A stretch of DNA of 28,461 bases from an uncultured Bacteroidales bacterium (GTDB taxonomy: Bacteria; Bacteroidota; Bacteroidia; Bacteroidales; F082), in NCBI GenBank assembly GCA_937877465.1, contig CALFIT010000062.1:1-28461 (forward strand), written 5' to 3'. Position 1 is the stretch's first letter; each line of letters opens with the position of its first letter. Positions 7,743 through 15,646 of the stretch are shown here, piece by piece. Below the pieces are notes generated by a model, which made no database searches, was not told where the DNA came from, and worked only from the letters and a program-made list of their open reading frames with translations. A program made the position numbers and the translations under genes.

Positions 7743-7949
7743 ATGGCACTAAAAGACTGGATGATTGCCTTCAACAACGCGAAAACGATGGAAGCCAACG
7801 GCGAGGAAGGCCCTGAACTGATTGCAGAATACGAGCGTGTGCTCGCGAAATTGGGCGACGGTCCGCTGACCGAGGCCGAGCAGCATGTGCGCGAGGAGGC
7901 TTTGCGCAACCTCGAAGAGTTGCAAGCCATCAACGGGGAGAAGGCTTAG
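7743..7949 (+). CDS. Small acidic hypothetical protein, 68 residues
   Basis: The protein starts MALKDWMIAFNNAKTMEANG and is rich in Glu and Ala; two amphipathic helices seem likely (about residues 4-35 and 42-62). It has no signal peptide or membrane segment and no motif I recognise. It has the GC-rich codon use of its neighbours and its own -7 box in the shared palindrome with glnA, 48 bases upstream, which supports it as a real gene. Divergence from glnA suggests a possible link with nitrogen metabolism, but this rests on position only. Confidence 0.68.
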   Translation: MALKDWMIAFNNAKTMEANGEEGPELIAEYERVLAKLGDGPLTEAEQHVREEALRNLEELQAINGEKA

Positions 7950-8128
7950 GCTTATTCCGAATTTTGAGTGAATTTTTGGAATACAACCTCTACCTTGCTA
8001 TCCGTTCATTAATCCATCGTTTCAGCAGGAATGTTACAAAATAGGGTAGGCTTCCAAGTAAGTATTGGATTTGTGGTAAGTATTTGATTCAAAATCATCT
8101 ATGTTTAATTTATCACAAAATTCCGGAA

Positions 8129-9244
8129 TTATCTCTTCAGCACCTTAAAATAAGCGTCCAACAGCTTTTGCGCCGCGATGTAGGCGCTCATCCGCTGGCC
8201 GCGCACGTCGCCTTCGACCAAAGGAAGCAGGTCGGCGACGAGTTGGTTTTGGTAGAAGTCATTCTTCAGGGCGGCCTCCATCGTGTCGTACATCATCTGC
8301 ACGTCCTGTTGGGCGCGTTTCTTGTAAAGATAGCCGTTGTCGCGGATGGCCTTGACGTGGTCGCTGACCATGCGCCACACCTCGTCGATGTTGAAGCCCG
8401 TTTGTGCCGAGCAGGTCAGCACCTTGGTCTCCTGTCCCGACTCGGGCAAGGGGAACAGGTGCAGCGCGTTGCGACATTCGGCGGCGGCACGGTTGGCCCG
8501 CATCACGTTGTCGCCGTCGGCCTTGTTGACCGCGATGCCGTCGGCCATCTCCATGATGCCGCGCTTGATGCCTTGCAGCTCGTCGCCGGCACCGCTGATT
8601 AATATCAAGAGGAAGAAATCGACCATGGAATGTACCGCCGTTTCCGACTGGCCCACGCCCACCGTTTCCACAAAAATGGTGTCGTAACCCGCTGCCTCAC
8701 AAAGGATTATCGTCTCCCTTGTCTTACGCGCCACGCCGCCCAAGGTGCCCGCCGAGGCCGAAGGACGGATGTAGGCGTTGGGATGCACCGAGAGGCTTTC
8801 CATGCGCGTCTTGTCGCCAAGAATGCTGCCTTTCGAGCGTTGGCTCGACGGGTCGATGGCCAAGACCGCCAATTTCTGCCCTTGTTCGCAGAGATGCACG
8901 CCCAAGGCCTCGATGAAAGTGCTTTTGCCCGCGCCCGGCACGCCCGTGATGCCCAACCGCAAGGCCTTGCCTGAATGCGGCAGGCAGGCCGCGATGATTT
9001 GCTGCGCCAATTCCTGGTGCTGCGGCAACGCGCTCTCCACCAAGGTGATGGCTTTGCTGAGTGCCACGCGGTCGCCACGGAGGATGCCGTCGACGTACCA
9101 TGCCAACGGCATCAGCTGCTGCTGGTTGCGCTTCAAGCGTTCCAAGGCCTTCGGGTTGACTTGAATGGCTTCCTCGACACCCTCGGTGACCTTGAGGTTC
9201 GAATCCCATTCATGCTCTTGGTTTTCAAAGTGTTCGTGTTCCAT
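8129..9244 (-). CDS. meaB: Methylmalonyl-CoA mutase-associated GTPase MeaB
   Basis: G3E-family GTPase that protects and reloads the adenosylcobalamin-dependent methylmalonyl-CoA mutase, used in succinate-propionate conversion. The 371 residues include the P-loop GVPGAGKST (101-109), the MeaB block DPSSQRSKGSILGDKTRM, the switch motif ETVGVGQSE and the guanine-specificity motif NKADGDN. A short charged N-terminal tail precedes the conserved helical part. The start at 9244 fits a -7 box at 9267-9274. It diverges from the GT5-domain gene. The mutase genes are not in this window. Family assignment is firm. Confidence 0.95.
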   Translation of the reverse strand: MEHEHFENQEHEWDSNLKVTEGVEEAIQVNPKALERLKRNQQQLMPLAWYVDGILRGDRVALSKAITLVESALPQHQELAQQIIAACLPHSGKALRLGITGVPGAGKSTFIEALGVHLCEQGQKLAVLAIDPSSQRSKGSILGDKTRMESLSVHPNAYIRPSASAGTLGGVARKTRETIILCEAAGYDTIFVETVGVGQSETAVHSMVDFFLLILISGAGDELQGIKRGIMEMADGIAVNKADGDNVMRANRAAAECRNALHLFPLPESGQETKVLTCSAQTGFNIDEVWRMVSDHVKAIRDNGYLYKKRAQQDVQMMYDTMEAALKNDFYQNQLVADLLPLVEGDVRGQRMSAYIAAQKLLDAYFKVLKR

Positions 9245-9266
9245 GGCGGACTGCAGTTTGACTTTG

Positions 9267-9274
9267 CAAAGGTA
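9267..9274 (-). promoter_or_regulatory. -7 promoter box for meaB
   Basis: Reads TACCTTTG on the minus strand, an exact TAnnTTTG match 22 bases upstream of the meaB ATG, giving a short leader. No convincing -33 element is seen. Confidence 0.55.
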
Positions 9275-9290
9275 GGGTTTTTTCTTTTTT

Positions 9291-9323
9291 TTTGCGTTAT
9301 TCGAAAAAAAATGCGTAATTTTG
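9291..9323 (+). promoter_or_regulatory. Bacteroidota-type promoter for the GT5-domain operon
   Basis: A TTTG -33 element (9291-9294), 21 bases of spacing and the -7 box TAATTTTG (9316-9323) match the phylum consensus well. The ATG at 9348 is 24 bases downstream. Confidence 0.7.
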
Positions 9324-9347
9324 TAGTTTCAAAGAAAGCAAAAGCCC

Positions 9348-10172
9348 ATGGTAGACAAGAGAAGAATATTATTCGTCCATCAGGAAATCGCCCCTTATTT
9401 GCCTGAGACCCCGATGAGCCTCATCGGTCGTTACCTGCCCCAAGCCACGCAAGAAAGCGGCAAGGAAATCAGAATCTTTATGCCGCGTTACGGTGTCATC
9501 AACGAACGGCGCAACCAGCTCCACGAGGTGATCCGCCTTTCGGGAATGAACCTCATCATCAACGACACCGACCACCCGCTCATCATCAAGGTGGCTTCCA
9601 TCCAAAAGGCAAGGATGCAGATCTATTTCATCGACAACGACGACTTCTTCACGAAGAAGAAATACCTGATGTATGAACCCGACGGCACTTTTTGCGCCGA
9701 CAACGACAGCCGTTGCGTCTTCTTCACCCGTGGCGTCATCGAGACGGTGAAGAAACTCAACTGGTCGCCCGACGTCATCCACTGTCACGGCTGGATCTCG
9801 GCCCTGATGCCGGTCTACCTCAAACGTGCCATGAACGTGCGCGACAACCCGCTCTTCAACGAGTCGAAGATTGTCTATTCGATTTACGACGACGCCTTCA
9901 GCGAGACCTTCCCCGCCGGCTTCGACAAGAAGATGAAGCTGCCGGGCATGACGGCCAAAGACCTCAAGTATTTCAAGGAAGCCAACTACGTCAACCTGAC
10001 CAAGGCCGCCATCGACTATTCCGACGGCGTCATCGTTTGCACCGACCACCTCAATTCCGAATTGGAGGAATACTTGCAAACGGTGAAAAAGCCCGTCCTC
10101 ACCTATCAGGAACAGGTTCACTACGCCCAGGCTTGCAACGACTTCTACGACACCCTCTTGGAAAAACAATAA
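9348..10172 (+). CDS. Lone GT5 (starch/glycogen synthase) N-terminal domain protein
   Basis: The 274 residues match only the N-terminal Rossmann half of starch/glycogen synthases: RILFVHQEIAPY at the start, IFMPRYGVINERR, and DVIHCHGWISALMP (about residues 141-154). Full enzymes are near 480 residues. The C-terminal GT1 half that binds ADP-glucose is absent, as is the substrate-binding KTGG motif after the EIAPY block, where ETPMSL is read instead. Catalysis alone is therefore unlikely. Such short proteins recur in Bacteroidales directly before a DUF4270 lipoprotein, as here (24 bases apart), so a conserved joint role is plausible. The role is unknown; it may bind sugar or act as a partner subunit. 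Confidence 0.8.
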   Translation: MVDKRRILFVHQEIAPYLPETPMSLIGRYLPQATQESGKEIRIFMPRYGVINERRNQLHEVIRLSGMNLIINDTDHPLIIKVASIQKARMQIYFIDNDDFFTKKKYLMYEPDGTFCADNDSRCVFFTRGVIETVKKLNWSPDVIHCHGWISALMPVYLKRAMNVRDNPLFNESKIVYSIYDDAFSETFPAGFDKKMKLPGMTAKDLKYFKEANYVNLTKAAIDYSDGVIVCTDHLNSELEEYLQTVKKPVLTYQEQVHYAQACNDFYDTLLEKQ

Positions 10173-10196
10173 GAACGACTTTTTTAAATACCGACA

Positions 10197-11549
10197 ATGA
10201 AAACACATCATTCAACCGCTCCAACCTCTTTGGCGTTAATGATTGGCGCATTGCTATTGGCCTTCGCCGCCTGCAAGAAGTCGCCCGAGACCATCGGCAA
10301 CAACTTGGTTTCCGACGACGACTATCTCGGCGTCTACCATACCGACACGGCGGAGATCGTCTGCCATTCCTATTTCGATTCCATCAACACGACAAATGCC
10401 ACCTCGGCCATGCTCGGTGCCATGAAAGACCCCGTTATGGGGAACACCGAGGCCGGGTTCTACACGCAGTTCCGCTTCTCTGTGGCGGGCCAAAACTTCG
10501 GCTCCGCCCCCGTGATGGACTCCATCGTGCTGCAACTCTACATCTCGGGCTATTACGGCGACACCACCGTCGTGCAAACCGCCCACGTCTACGAGTTGGC
10601 CGATTCGCTCTCGACGGACGAGACCTATTACAACTACTCGGAAGTGGCCACCAACGCCGTCGACCTCGCCAACGGATTCCAGTTTTGTCCGCGTCCGCGC
10701 ACCAAGGTCCACATCTTGGGCACCGACACCGTGAGGCAACCCATCGTCCGCATCCCGCTGAGTGCCGACTTGGGCAACGCCTTGATTAACATGGACACCA
10801 CGGCCTACTCGCGCCCCGACCTCTTCAAGGAGGCTTTCCGTGGCCTGTATGTCACTTGCAGCTCCGTGAGCCAAGACGGTGCCATCTGTTCCATCAACCT
10901 GACGAGCAACACCTTCACGATGCTGCAACTCTATTACCACGACGCCTCAACGCCCGACAAGCCCATGCGCTACAACTATTATGTGACCTCTTCGGACGCT
11001 TATTTCAACCATTTCGACCACGACTATACGCAAGGCAATGCCGAGTTTGTCGGACAACTCATTGACGGACAGGAAGATTTGGGCCAGTCGACGCTCTATC
11101 TCCAAACGATGGGCGGCGTGCGTGCTCGGGTGCGCTTCCCCAATCTCAGCCATTGGACCGACTCGTTGGAGAACAGCCACCTCATCGTCAACGATGCGCG
11201 ACTCATCCTGCCCGTTGCGCCTGCCGCCGTCGATACGGTCGTCTATACCGCCCCCACCACCTTGGTGTTGGTCGGATTCAATGCCGACAGCACCACCTAC
11301 CTCCTTCCCGACTATTACGAAGGCACCGGCTATTTCGGCGGCACCTACAATGCGTCGACGCGCACCGTCACGTTCCGCATCTCCGAGTATTTGCAGAGCA
11401 TGATCATGGAGAAGAAAGCCAACGCCGGACTGAGCTTGGGCATCAACGGCGCGGCCTACAACGCCTACCGCTGGATCGTCAACGGACCCGAGGCCGAGGA
11501 AGGCGAGAGGATGCGTCTTGAAGTGACCTATTCCATTGTGAACGAATAA
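10197..11549 (+). CDS. DUF4270 family lipoprotein
   Basis: The 450-residue protein has a lipoprotein signal (ALLLAFAACKK, Cys26) followed by SPETIGNNL. The beta-rich body matches the DUF4270 family of Bacteroidota, including the segment on VMGNTEAGFYTQFRF and the closing beta strands LRLEVTYSIV-like (here MRLEVTYSIV). It is probably anchored in the outer membrane. The function is not known. It is placed between the GT5-domain gene and the cyclophilin gene on the same strand, and is probably cotranscribed with both. Confidence 0.8.
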   Translation: MKTHHSTAPTSLALMIGALLLAFAACKKSPETIGNNLVSDDDYLGVYHTDTAEIVCHSYFDSINTTNATSAMLGAMKDPVMGNTEAGFYTQFRFSVAGQNFGSAPVMDSIVLQLYISGYYGDTTVVQTAHVYELADSLSTDETYYNYSEVATNAVDLANGFQFCPRPRTKVHILGTDTVRQPIVRIPLSADLGNALINMDTTAYSRPDLFKEAFRGLYVTCSSVSQDGAICSINLTSNTFTMLQLYYHDASTPDKPMRYNYYVTSSDAYFNHFDHDYTQGNAEFVGQLIDGQEDLGQSTLYLQTMGGVRARVRFPNLSHWTDSLENSHLIVNDARLILPVAPAAVDTVVYTAPTTLVLVGFNADSTTYLLPDYYEGTGYFGGTYNASTRTVTFRISEYLQSMIMEKKANAGLSLGINGAAYNAYRWIVNGPEAEEGERMRLEVTYSIVNE

Positions 11550-11587
11550 GATAACCAAAACAATAACCAACAAAACATCGTAACATT

Positions 11588-12235
11588 ATGAAGAAACTGA
11601 TTTTAGCCGCCTTGGTGTTAGTCGGGCTGACCTGCTCGGCACAGAAAGCCACCGAAAAGGAAACCGTCGTGGTCATCAAGACCAGCATGGGAACCATAAA
11701 GGCCAAACTGTATAACGACACGCCGCAGCACCGCGACAACTTCCTCAAGTTGGTGAACGAGGGCTGGTACAACGGCTCGCCGTTCCATCGCGTCATCAAC
11801 CAATTCATGATCCAAGGCGGACAAAACGCCGACGGACGCTTAGACCCGGGCTACACCGTCCCCGCCGAGTTCAAGGACAACCACTTCCACAAGAAAGGCG
11901 CCTTGGCCGCTGCCCGTCAGCCCGACCAAGTAAACCCCAAGAAGGCGTCCAGCGGCTCGCAGTTCTACATCGTGCAAGGCAAGGTGTACGACGACCGTTG
12001 GCTCGACATGTTCGAGAGCCGCTCGGGTAAGGTGCTGTCGGCTCGCCAACGGCAGACCTACAAGACCATCGGCGGCACGCCCCACTTGGACGGCGACTAC
12101 ACCGTCTTCGGCGAAGTGACCGAGGGTCTCGACGTGGTCGACAAGATCGCCGCCGTCAAGACCGGCAACATGGATGTGCCCGTCGAGCCTGTCACCATCA
12201 TTTCCATCACGATTGAGAAAAGCTGTTGCCATTAA
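11588..12235 (+). CDS. Exported cyclophilin-type peptidyl-prolyl isomerase
   Basis: Speeds cis-trans isomerisation of proline bonds in folding proteins. The 215 residues begin with a signal sequence (MKKLILAALVLVGLTCSAQ); cleavage after SAQ is typical for this phylum, though Cys16 could allow lipidation. The cyclophilin motifs are present: MGTIKAKLYNDTP, SPFHRVINQFMIQGG (catalytic Arg in FHRV), SSGSQFYIVQG and GDYTVFGEV. A lysine-rich insert of about 35 residues (DMFESRSGKVLSARQRQ) precedes the last block, as in other Bacteroidales members. It acts in the periplasm. It ends 11 bases before the pheS ATG. Confidence 0.93.
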   Translation: MKKLILAALVLVGLTCSAQKATEKETVVVIKTSMGTIKAKLYNDTPQHRDNFLKLVNEGWYNGSPFHRVINQFMIQGGQNADGRLDPGYTVPAEFKDNHFHKKGALAAARQPDQVNPKKASSGSQFYIVQGKVYDDRWLDMFESRSGKVLSARQRQTYKTIGGTPHLDGDYTVFGEVTEGLDVVDKIAAVKTGNMDVPVEPVTIISITIEKSCCH

Positions 12236-12246
12236 CCTTTGCTTCC

Positions 12247-13278
12247 ATGAAAGAAAAAATCGAAGAAATACTAAATCAAGTGCGTGATTTCCAAGCTGAT
12301 AGCAAGGAATCATTGGAAAATTTCCGTATCACTTATTTGAGCAAGAAAGGTGTCATTCCTGCCTTGTTTGCCGATTTCAAGACCGTGGCCCCCGAGCTGC
12401 GCAAGGAGATGGGCATGAGGCTGAACGAGTTGAAGAACGTCGTGCAGGACAAGGTGGAGGAGCAGTTGCAGAAGTTTGAGAGCCAGCACAGCAATGAGGC
12501 CGGCTTCGACATGACGATGCCCGCCAACGAGATGCGCGGCGCCCGTCATCCGCTAAGCATCGTGCGTCGCGACATCAACGAGATTTTTGCCCATCTCGGC
12601 TTCACCATCGTCGAAGGCCCCGAAATCGAGGACGACTACCACGTGTTCTCGGCCTTGAACTTCCCCCTCGACCATCCCGCCCGCGACATGCAGGACACCT
12701 TCTTTATTAATAAGGAGCCTAACGTGAACAAGGTGAGCGACATCCTGCTGCGCACCCACACATCGAGCGTGCAGGTGCGTGCCATGGAGAAGCAACAGCC
12801 GCCCATCCGCGTCATCGCGCCGGGCCGCGTGTTCCGCAACGAGGCCATCTCGGCCCGTGCCCACTGCATCTTCCATCAGATTGAAGGCCTCTATATCGAC
12901 GAGAACGTCTCTTTTGCCGACCTGAAGCAGACCTTGTACCACTTCGTGCAAGAGTTCTTCGGCGAGGGCACCAAGGTGCGTTTCCGCCCGTCTTATTTCC
13001 CCTTCACCGAGACCTCGGCGGAGATGGACATCTCGTGCAATATCTGTGGCGGCAAGGGCTGCAACATCTGCAAGCACACGGGTTGGGTTGAGATTTTGGG
13101 CTGCGGCATGTGCGACCCCAACATCCTCACGGCCAGCGGCATCGACCCGGAGAAATACACCGGCTTCGCCTTCGGCATGGGCGTGGAGCGCATCGCCATG
13201 TTGAAATACGGCATCAACGACCTGCGCCTATTCTTCGAAAACGACTTGAGGTTCTTGGAACAGTTTGAGCTGGCTTGA
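12247..13278 (+). CDS. pheS: Phenylalanyl-tRNA synthetase alpha subunit
   Basis: Forms the catalytic half of the alpha2-beta2 enzyme that charges tRNA-Phe. The 343 residues contain the N-terminal coiled coil (about 1-85), class II motif 2 (FRNEAISARAHCIFHQIEG), and motif 3 (GFAFGMGVERIAML). A cysteine-rich block, CNICGGKGCNICKHTGW then GCGMC, is probably a zinc site. I chose the ATG at 12247 (MKEKIEEIL); a longer frame can be opened from a TTG at 12226 but it overlaps the cyclophilin gene and adds a non-conserved stretch. It is the last gene of the plus-strand run, closed by the terminator at 13315-13353. pheT is not in the window. Confidence 0.96.
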   Translation: MKEKIEEILNQVRDFQADSKESLENFRITYLSKKGVIPALFADFKTVAPELRKEMGMRLNELKNVVQDKVEEQLQKFESQHSNEAGFDMTMPANEMRGARHPLSIVRRDINEIFAHLGFTIVEGPEIEDDYHVFSALNFPLDHPARDMQDTFFINKEPNVNKVSDILLRTHTSSVQVRAMEKQQPPIRVIAPGRVFRNEAISARAHCIFHQIEGLYIDENVSFADLKQTLYHFVQEFFGEGTKVRFRPSYFPFTETSAEMDISCNICGGKGCNICKHTGWVEILGCGMCDPNILTASGIDPEKYTGFAFGMGVERIAMLKYGINDLRLFFENDLRFLEQFELA

Positions 13279-13314
13279 GTTTGCGAATACGGGTTTATTG
13301 GTTTTTCACGGAAG

Positions 13315-13353
13315 AAAAAGTAGAGGCACAGTTTTGTGGTGTTTCTACTTTTT
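13315..13353 (+). terminator. Rho-independent terminator of the pheS run
   Basis: AAAAAGTAGA (13315-13324) pairs with TCTACTTTTT (13344-13353), with an inner CACA/TGTG pairing, and the 3' arm ends in five Ts. It lies 37 bases after the pheS stop and between convergent genes. The A-run on the left could also serve the minus strand. Confidence 0.65.
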
Positions 13354-13475
13354 GATATTTCGTCTGAAATTCCTACCACATTTCTATTCGGTAAGGAACA
13401 TCTTGGCGAGGTTTGGGATTGGTGGATTGACTACCGAGATAAATCAAAAGTCAGAATTCGTAAAGATAACTCATA

Positions 13476-13498
13476 AATTTGTAAAAATTTTGCAAATT
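13476..13498. other. AT-rich inverted repeat between pheS and the RloB-type gene
   Basis: AATTTG (13476-13481) and CAAATT (13493-13498) enclose an A/T block that also nearly pairs. The spacer 13279-13552 holds this, the pheS terminator and nothing else that I can name. It may take part in ending minus-strand transcription, but no T-run follows the stem. Confidence 0.25.
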
Positions 13499-13552
13499 CT
13501 ATAGTTTTCTTTTGTGTTTTGGAAAGATAACTGGAAACTGTGGGATTGATGG

Positions 13553-14167
13553 TTAGAGGTATTTGTTAAGCTCAACAACCAGTTTTTGGACTGTTGTGGA
13601 TGACTCTTCTTGGGCAGGGTTCCCGTGGGAAACTTCAGCCAATATTGTTTCGGCATTGTCGATGGCTTGTCGCTGACGACATAGAAGAAATCGATACATC
13701 AAAGCACCAAAACCTTGTATCTTACTATATGGCATCTCTATCAGCTTCGACAGCATGTTGGGATATTGGTTGCGGTGAATGGCACCCATGTACCGATTGA
13801 AATGCAAGAGGAACCAATATTCAAAGGCTTGGTTGCTATATGCCACGCGAAAGCCGTTGCTTTTGGCCAATAGAATAGCTTGATTGAAGTCGTTGTCAGG
13901 ATAGTCGTCCTTATCGAACACCACCCAACACTGATCATAGGAATGCTTTTTTGCCTTTTCGGCTTCGCGAATGCTGATGGCTTTGTTGACCAGCGACACT
14001 GTGTTCATTCCTTGACCGACAGCCTTGATGGTGGCCGCAGTCATGCGGAACGCCTTGAAATAGTCAGGTTCGGTGTTCTCCCCTTCGCAAACAATGAGGA
14101 AGGATTGCTTGATCACCCTCACGCCCATCCGACGCGACAGATTGGATTTGCGATGGTCTTTCTTCAT
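13553..14167 (-). CDS. rloB: RloB-type Toprim-like protein, predicted defence nuclease partner
   Basis: The 204-residue protein matches the RloB family (R-linked ORF B, also the AbiLii partner of the lactococcal AbiL abortive-infection system). The N-terminal block FLIVCEGENTEPDYF supplies the conserved acidic Glu28/Glu30, and VVFDKDD (83-88) the Asp pair, an arrangement like Toprim nucleases that bind Mg2+. The EYWFLLHF block with a downstream lysine/arginine-rich helix is also a family feature. Its ATG overlaps the stop codon of the ATPase gene by four bases (ATGA), showing translational coupling. Together they form an ATPase plus nuclease-like pair, as in AbiL and, more remotely, PARIS. 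Phage defence is inferred from the family; no trigger can be read here. Confidence 0.85.
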   Translation of the reverse strand: MKKDHRKSNLSRRMGVRVIKQSFLIVCEGENTEPDYFKAFRMTAATIKAVGQGMNTVSLVNKAISIREAEKAKKHSYDQCWVVFDKDDYPDNDFNQAILLAKSNGFRVAYSNQAFEYWFLLHFNRYMGAIHRNQYPNMLSKLIEMPYSKIQGFGALMYRFLLCRQRQAIDNAETILAEVSHGNPAQEESSTTVQKLVVELNKYL

Positions 14168-15381
14168 TGTCTGGAGGAATTAAAGATGGATTCCATTTCG
14201 CCGATAAGTGGCGTTGCACCATACTTGCCGAGAAGATAATCCTTTTCGAAAGGCGAAGTGCTACGCACCTTGTACTCCGCCAAGGAGTACAGCTCCGTAG
14301 CCCCGAAACTATCCTTTTGGGTAAACCAGACCTGATCCCTGCGGAACAGTCCGGCACTGAGCAGGTAAGTGTCGTGAGCCGTAAACAGCAGCTGGGCTCC
14401 CTTGGGATTCGTTTGGGCATTGTTGAACAGAGCAATGATTTTCTTGACGAGCAATGGATGGAGCTTTGAATCAAGCTCATCGATAACCACAAGTTTGCCG
14501 TTATCCAACGCATCGATAATGGGATATGCTAGTGAGAAATACTTGATGGTGCCTTCCGACTCGTTATGGTTGAAGGCGAAAGAAATAGTGTTCACCTCAC
14601 GGCCTTCGTCGTCATACTGGCGGTGGGAACTGACAATACGGTTGTCGAGCTTTGTAATATTTTCGATGCCAAGATCAGCGTACCTGGCAAACGACGTGAT
14701 GCGTTCGCGGAGGGTTTCGTCATTGAGGTGCTTGATGGCGTTTTGCCAAAGGGCTTCATCCTCGGAGCAGAAAAGCACCTGTGTGTCGCCCAGCCAATGA
14801 AGCACATTGACGGCAATAGTTTCGTTGAACTGGGCAGCGGTTGAAAGCAGCAGGGCGTTGCTGCGCACCATCTTTTTTCCGACCAATTCCAGCAGCAGTA
14901 GATTCTTGGGGTGTACCGTTGTGGTGTCGCCTTCGCGGTAGAACACTTCCACTTCTTTTGCCCGTTTTTTGCAGACACGCCTGTAGAGCCATTCCTCCTT
15001 TACCGATTTGCTGTCCACCTCGAAGCCATAGCGATAGATGTACTCTCCATCGGTGAAGGTGGCCTCCAGTGCTGTAGGCTCATCGATTGTAGTAGCATTC
15101 AGGCGAAAGTTCTCCACGTCGATTGATTCCCCCACTTGACTATCCTTGAACGAGTCGGTAATGAAACGCTTGTAGAACGCAAAGGCTTTAAGTACATTGG
15201 ATTTGCCTGATGCATTGGCTCCATAGATTACGGCACTCCTTACTAAGGCGATGTCGGTGTTGGTGAGTTCAAACAAATCGTTTGGCTCAGTGAAAGACTC
15301 TTTGAGGGATGTGGCAACAAAGGACAGTTTCAGCTCGTCCTTAATTGACAGAAAATTGGTGGCACAAAATTCAAGAATCAT
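14164..15381 (-). CDS. AAA/ABC-type ATPase of the RloA/AbiLi group
   Basis: The 405 residues hold an OLD/SMC-like ABC ATPase: FCATNFLSIKD at the start, Walker A GANASGKSN (54-62), a short middle region without long coiled coil, Walker B LVVIDELDSKLHP (297-309) and a switch histidine in TAHDTYLL (His336). A C-terminal segment (LAEYKVRSTSPFEKDYLLGKYGA, 367-389) matches the end seen in ATPases paired with RloB. The likely role is sensing or gating the coupled RloB-type protein. A -7 box at 15413-15420 lies 32 bases upstream of the ATG, so the pair has its own promoter. Family assignment is firm; the defence role is inferred from homologous pairs. Confidence 0.87.
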   Translation of the reverse strand: MILEFCATNFLSIKDELKLSFVATSLKESFTEPNDLFELTNTDIALVRSAVIYGANASGKSNVLKAFAFYKRFITDSFKDSQVGESIDVENFRLNATTIDEPTALEATFTDGEYIYRYGFEVDSKSVKEEWLYRRVCKKRAKEVEVFYREGDTTTVHPKNLLLLELVGKKMVRSNALLLSTAAQFNETIAVNVLHWLGDTQVLFCSEDEALWQNAIKHLNDETLRERITSFARYADLGIENITKLDNRIVSSHRQYDDEGREVNTISFAFNHNESEGTIKYFSLAYPIIDALDNGKLVVIDELDSKLHPLLVKKIIALFNNAQTNPKGAQLLFTAHDTYLLSAGLFRRDQVWFTQKDSFGATELYSLAEYKVRSTSPFEKDYLLGKYGATPLIGEMESIFNSSRQ

Positions 15382-15412
15382 ACTTTTAACTTCGATTTAT
15401 GTCAATTTTCTG

Positions 15413-15420
15413 CAAAAATA
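15413..15420 (-). promoter_or_regulatory. -7 promoter box for the RloA/RloB pair
   Basis: TATTTTTG on the minus strand, an exact consensus match, 32 bases before the ATPase ATG. The gene-free stretch 15382-15646 contains this box and no further feature I can support. Confidence 0.55.
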
Positions 15421-15646
15421 GAACTTTTCTCATGAAAACTGCTAAGAAAACTAAAAAAAATGCTACATAACAGGTCTGATACTTAGGCTGGTTTTCTAGG
15501 AAAAAAACACGGGTTGATTTGTAAGATATACAGAATCAGTATGTTAAGTATTAGTCAAAAATGTCAAGATACTGGTTGCAGAAGCATTCAAACAACAAAT
15601 GAGAGGAGTGTAGGCTGACTCAATACAATAAAGATGTTTTTCGCAA

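Noticed and set aside
8030..8100. Imperfect short repeats TAAGTATT in the spacer between the small gene and meaB
   Set aside because: Two short AT-rich copies only, no array structure and no feature nearby; the spacer 7950-8128 shows nothing I can support.
12226..12246. Longer pheS start from a TTG
   Set aside because: It overlaps the end of the cyclophilin gene and adds seven residues with no family support; the ATG at 12247 fits known PheS starts.
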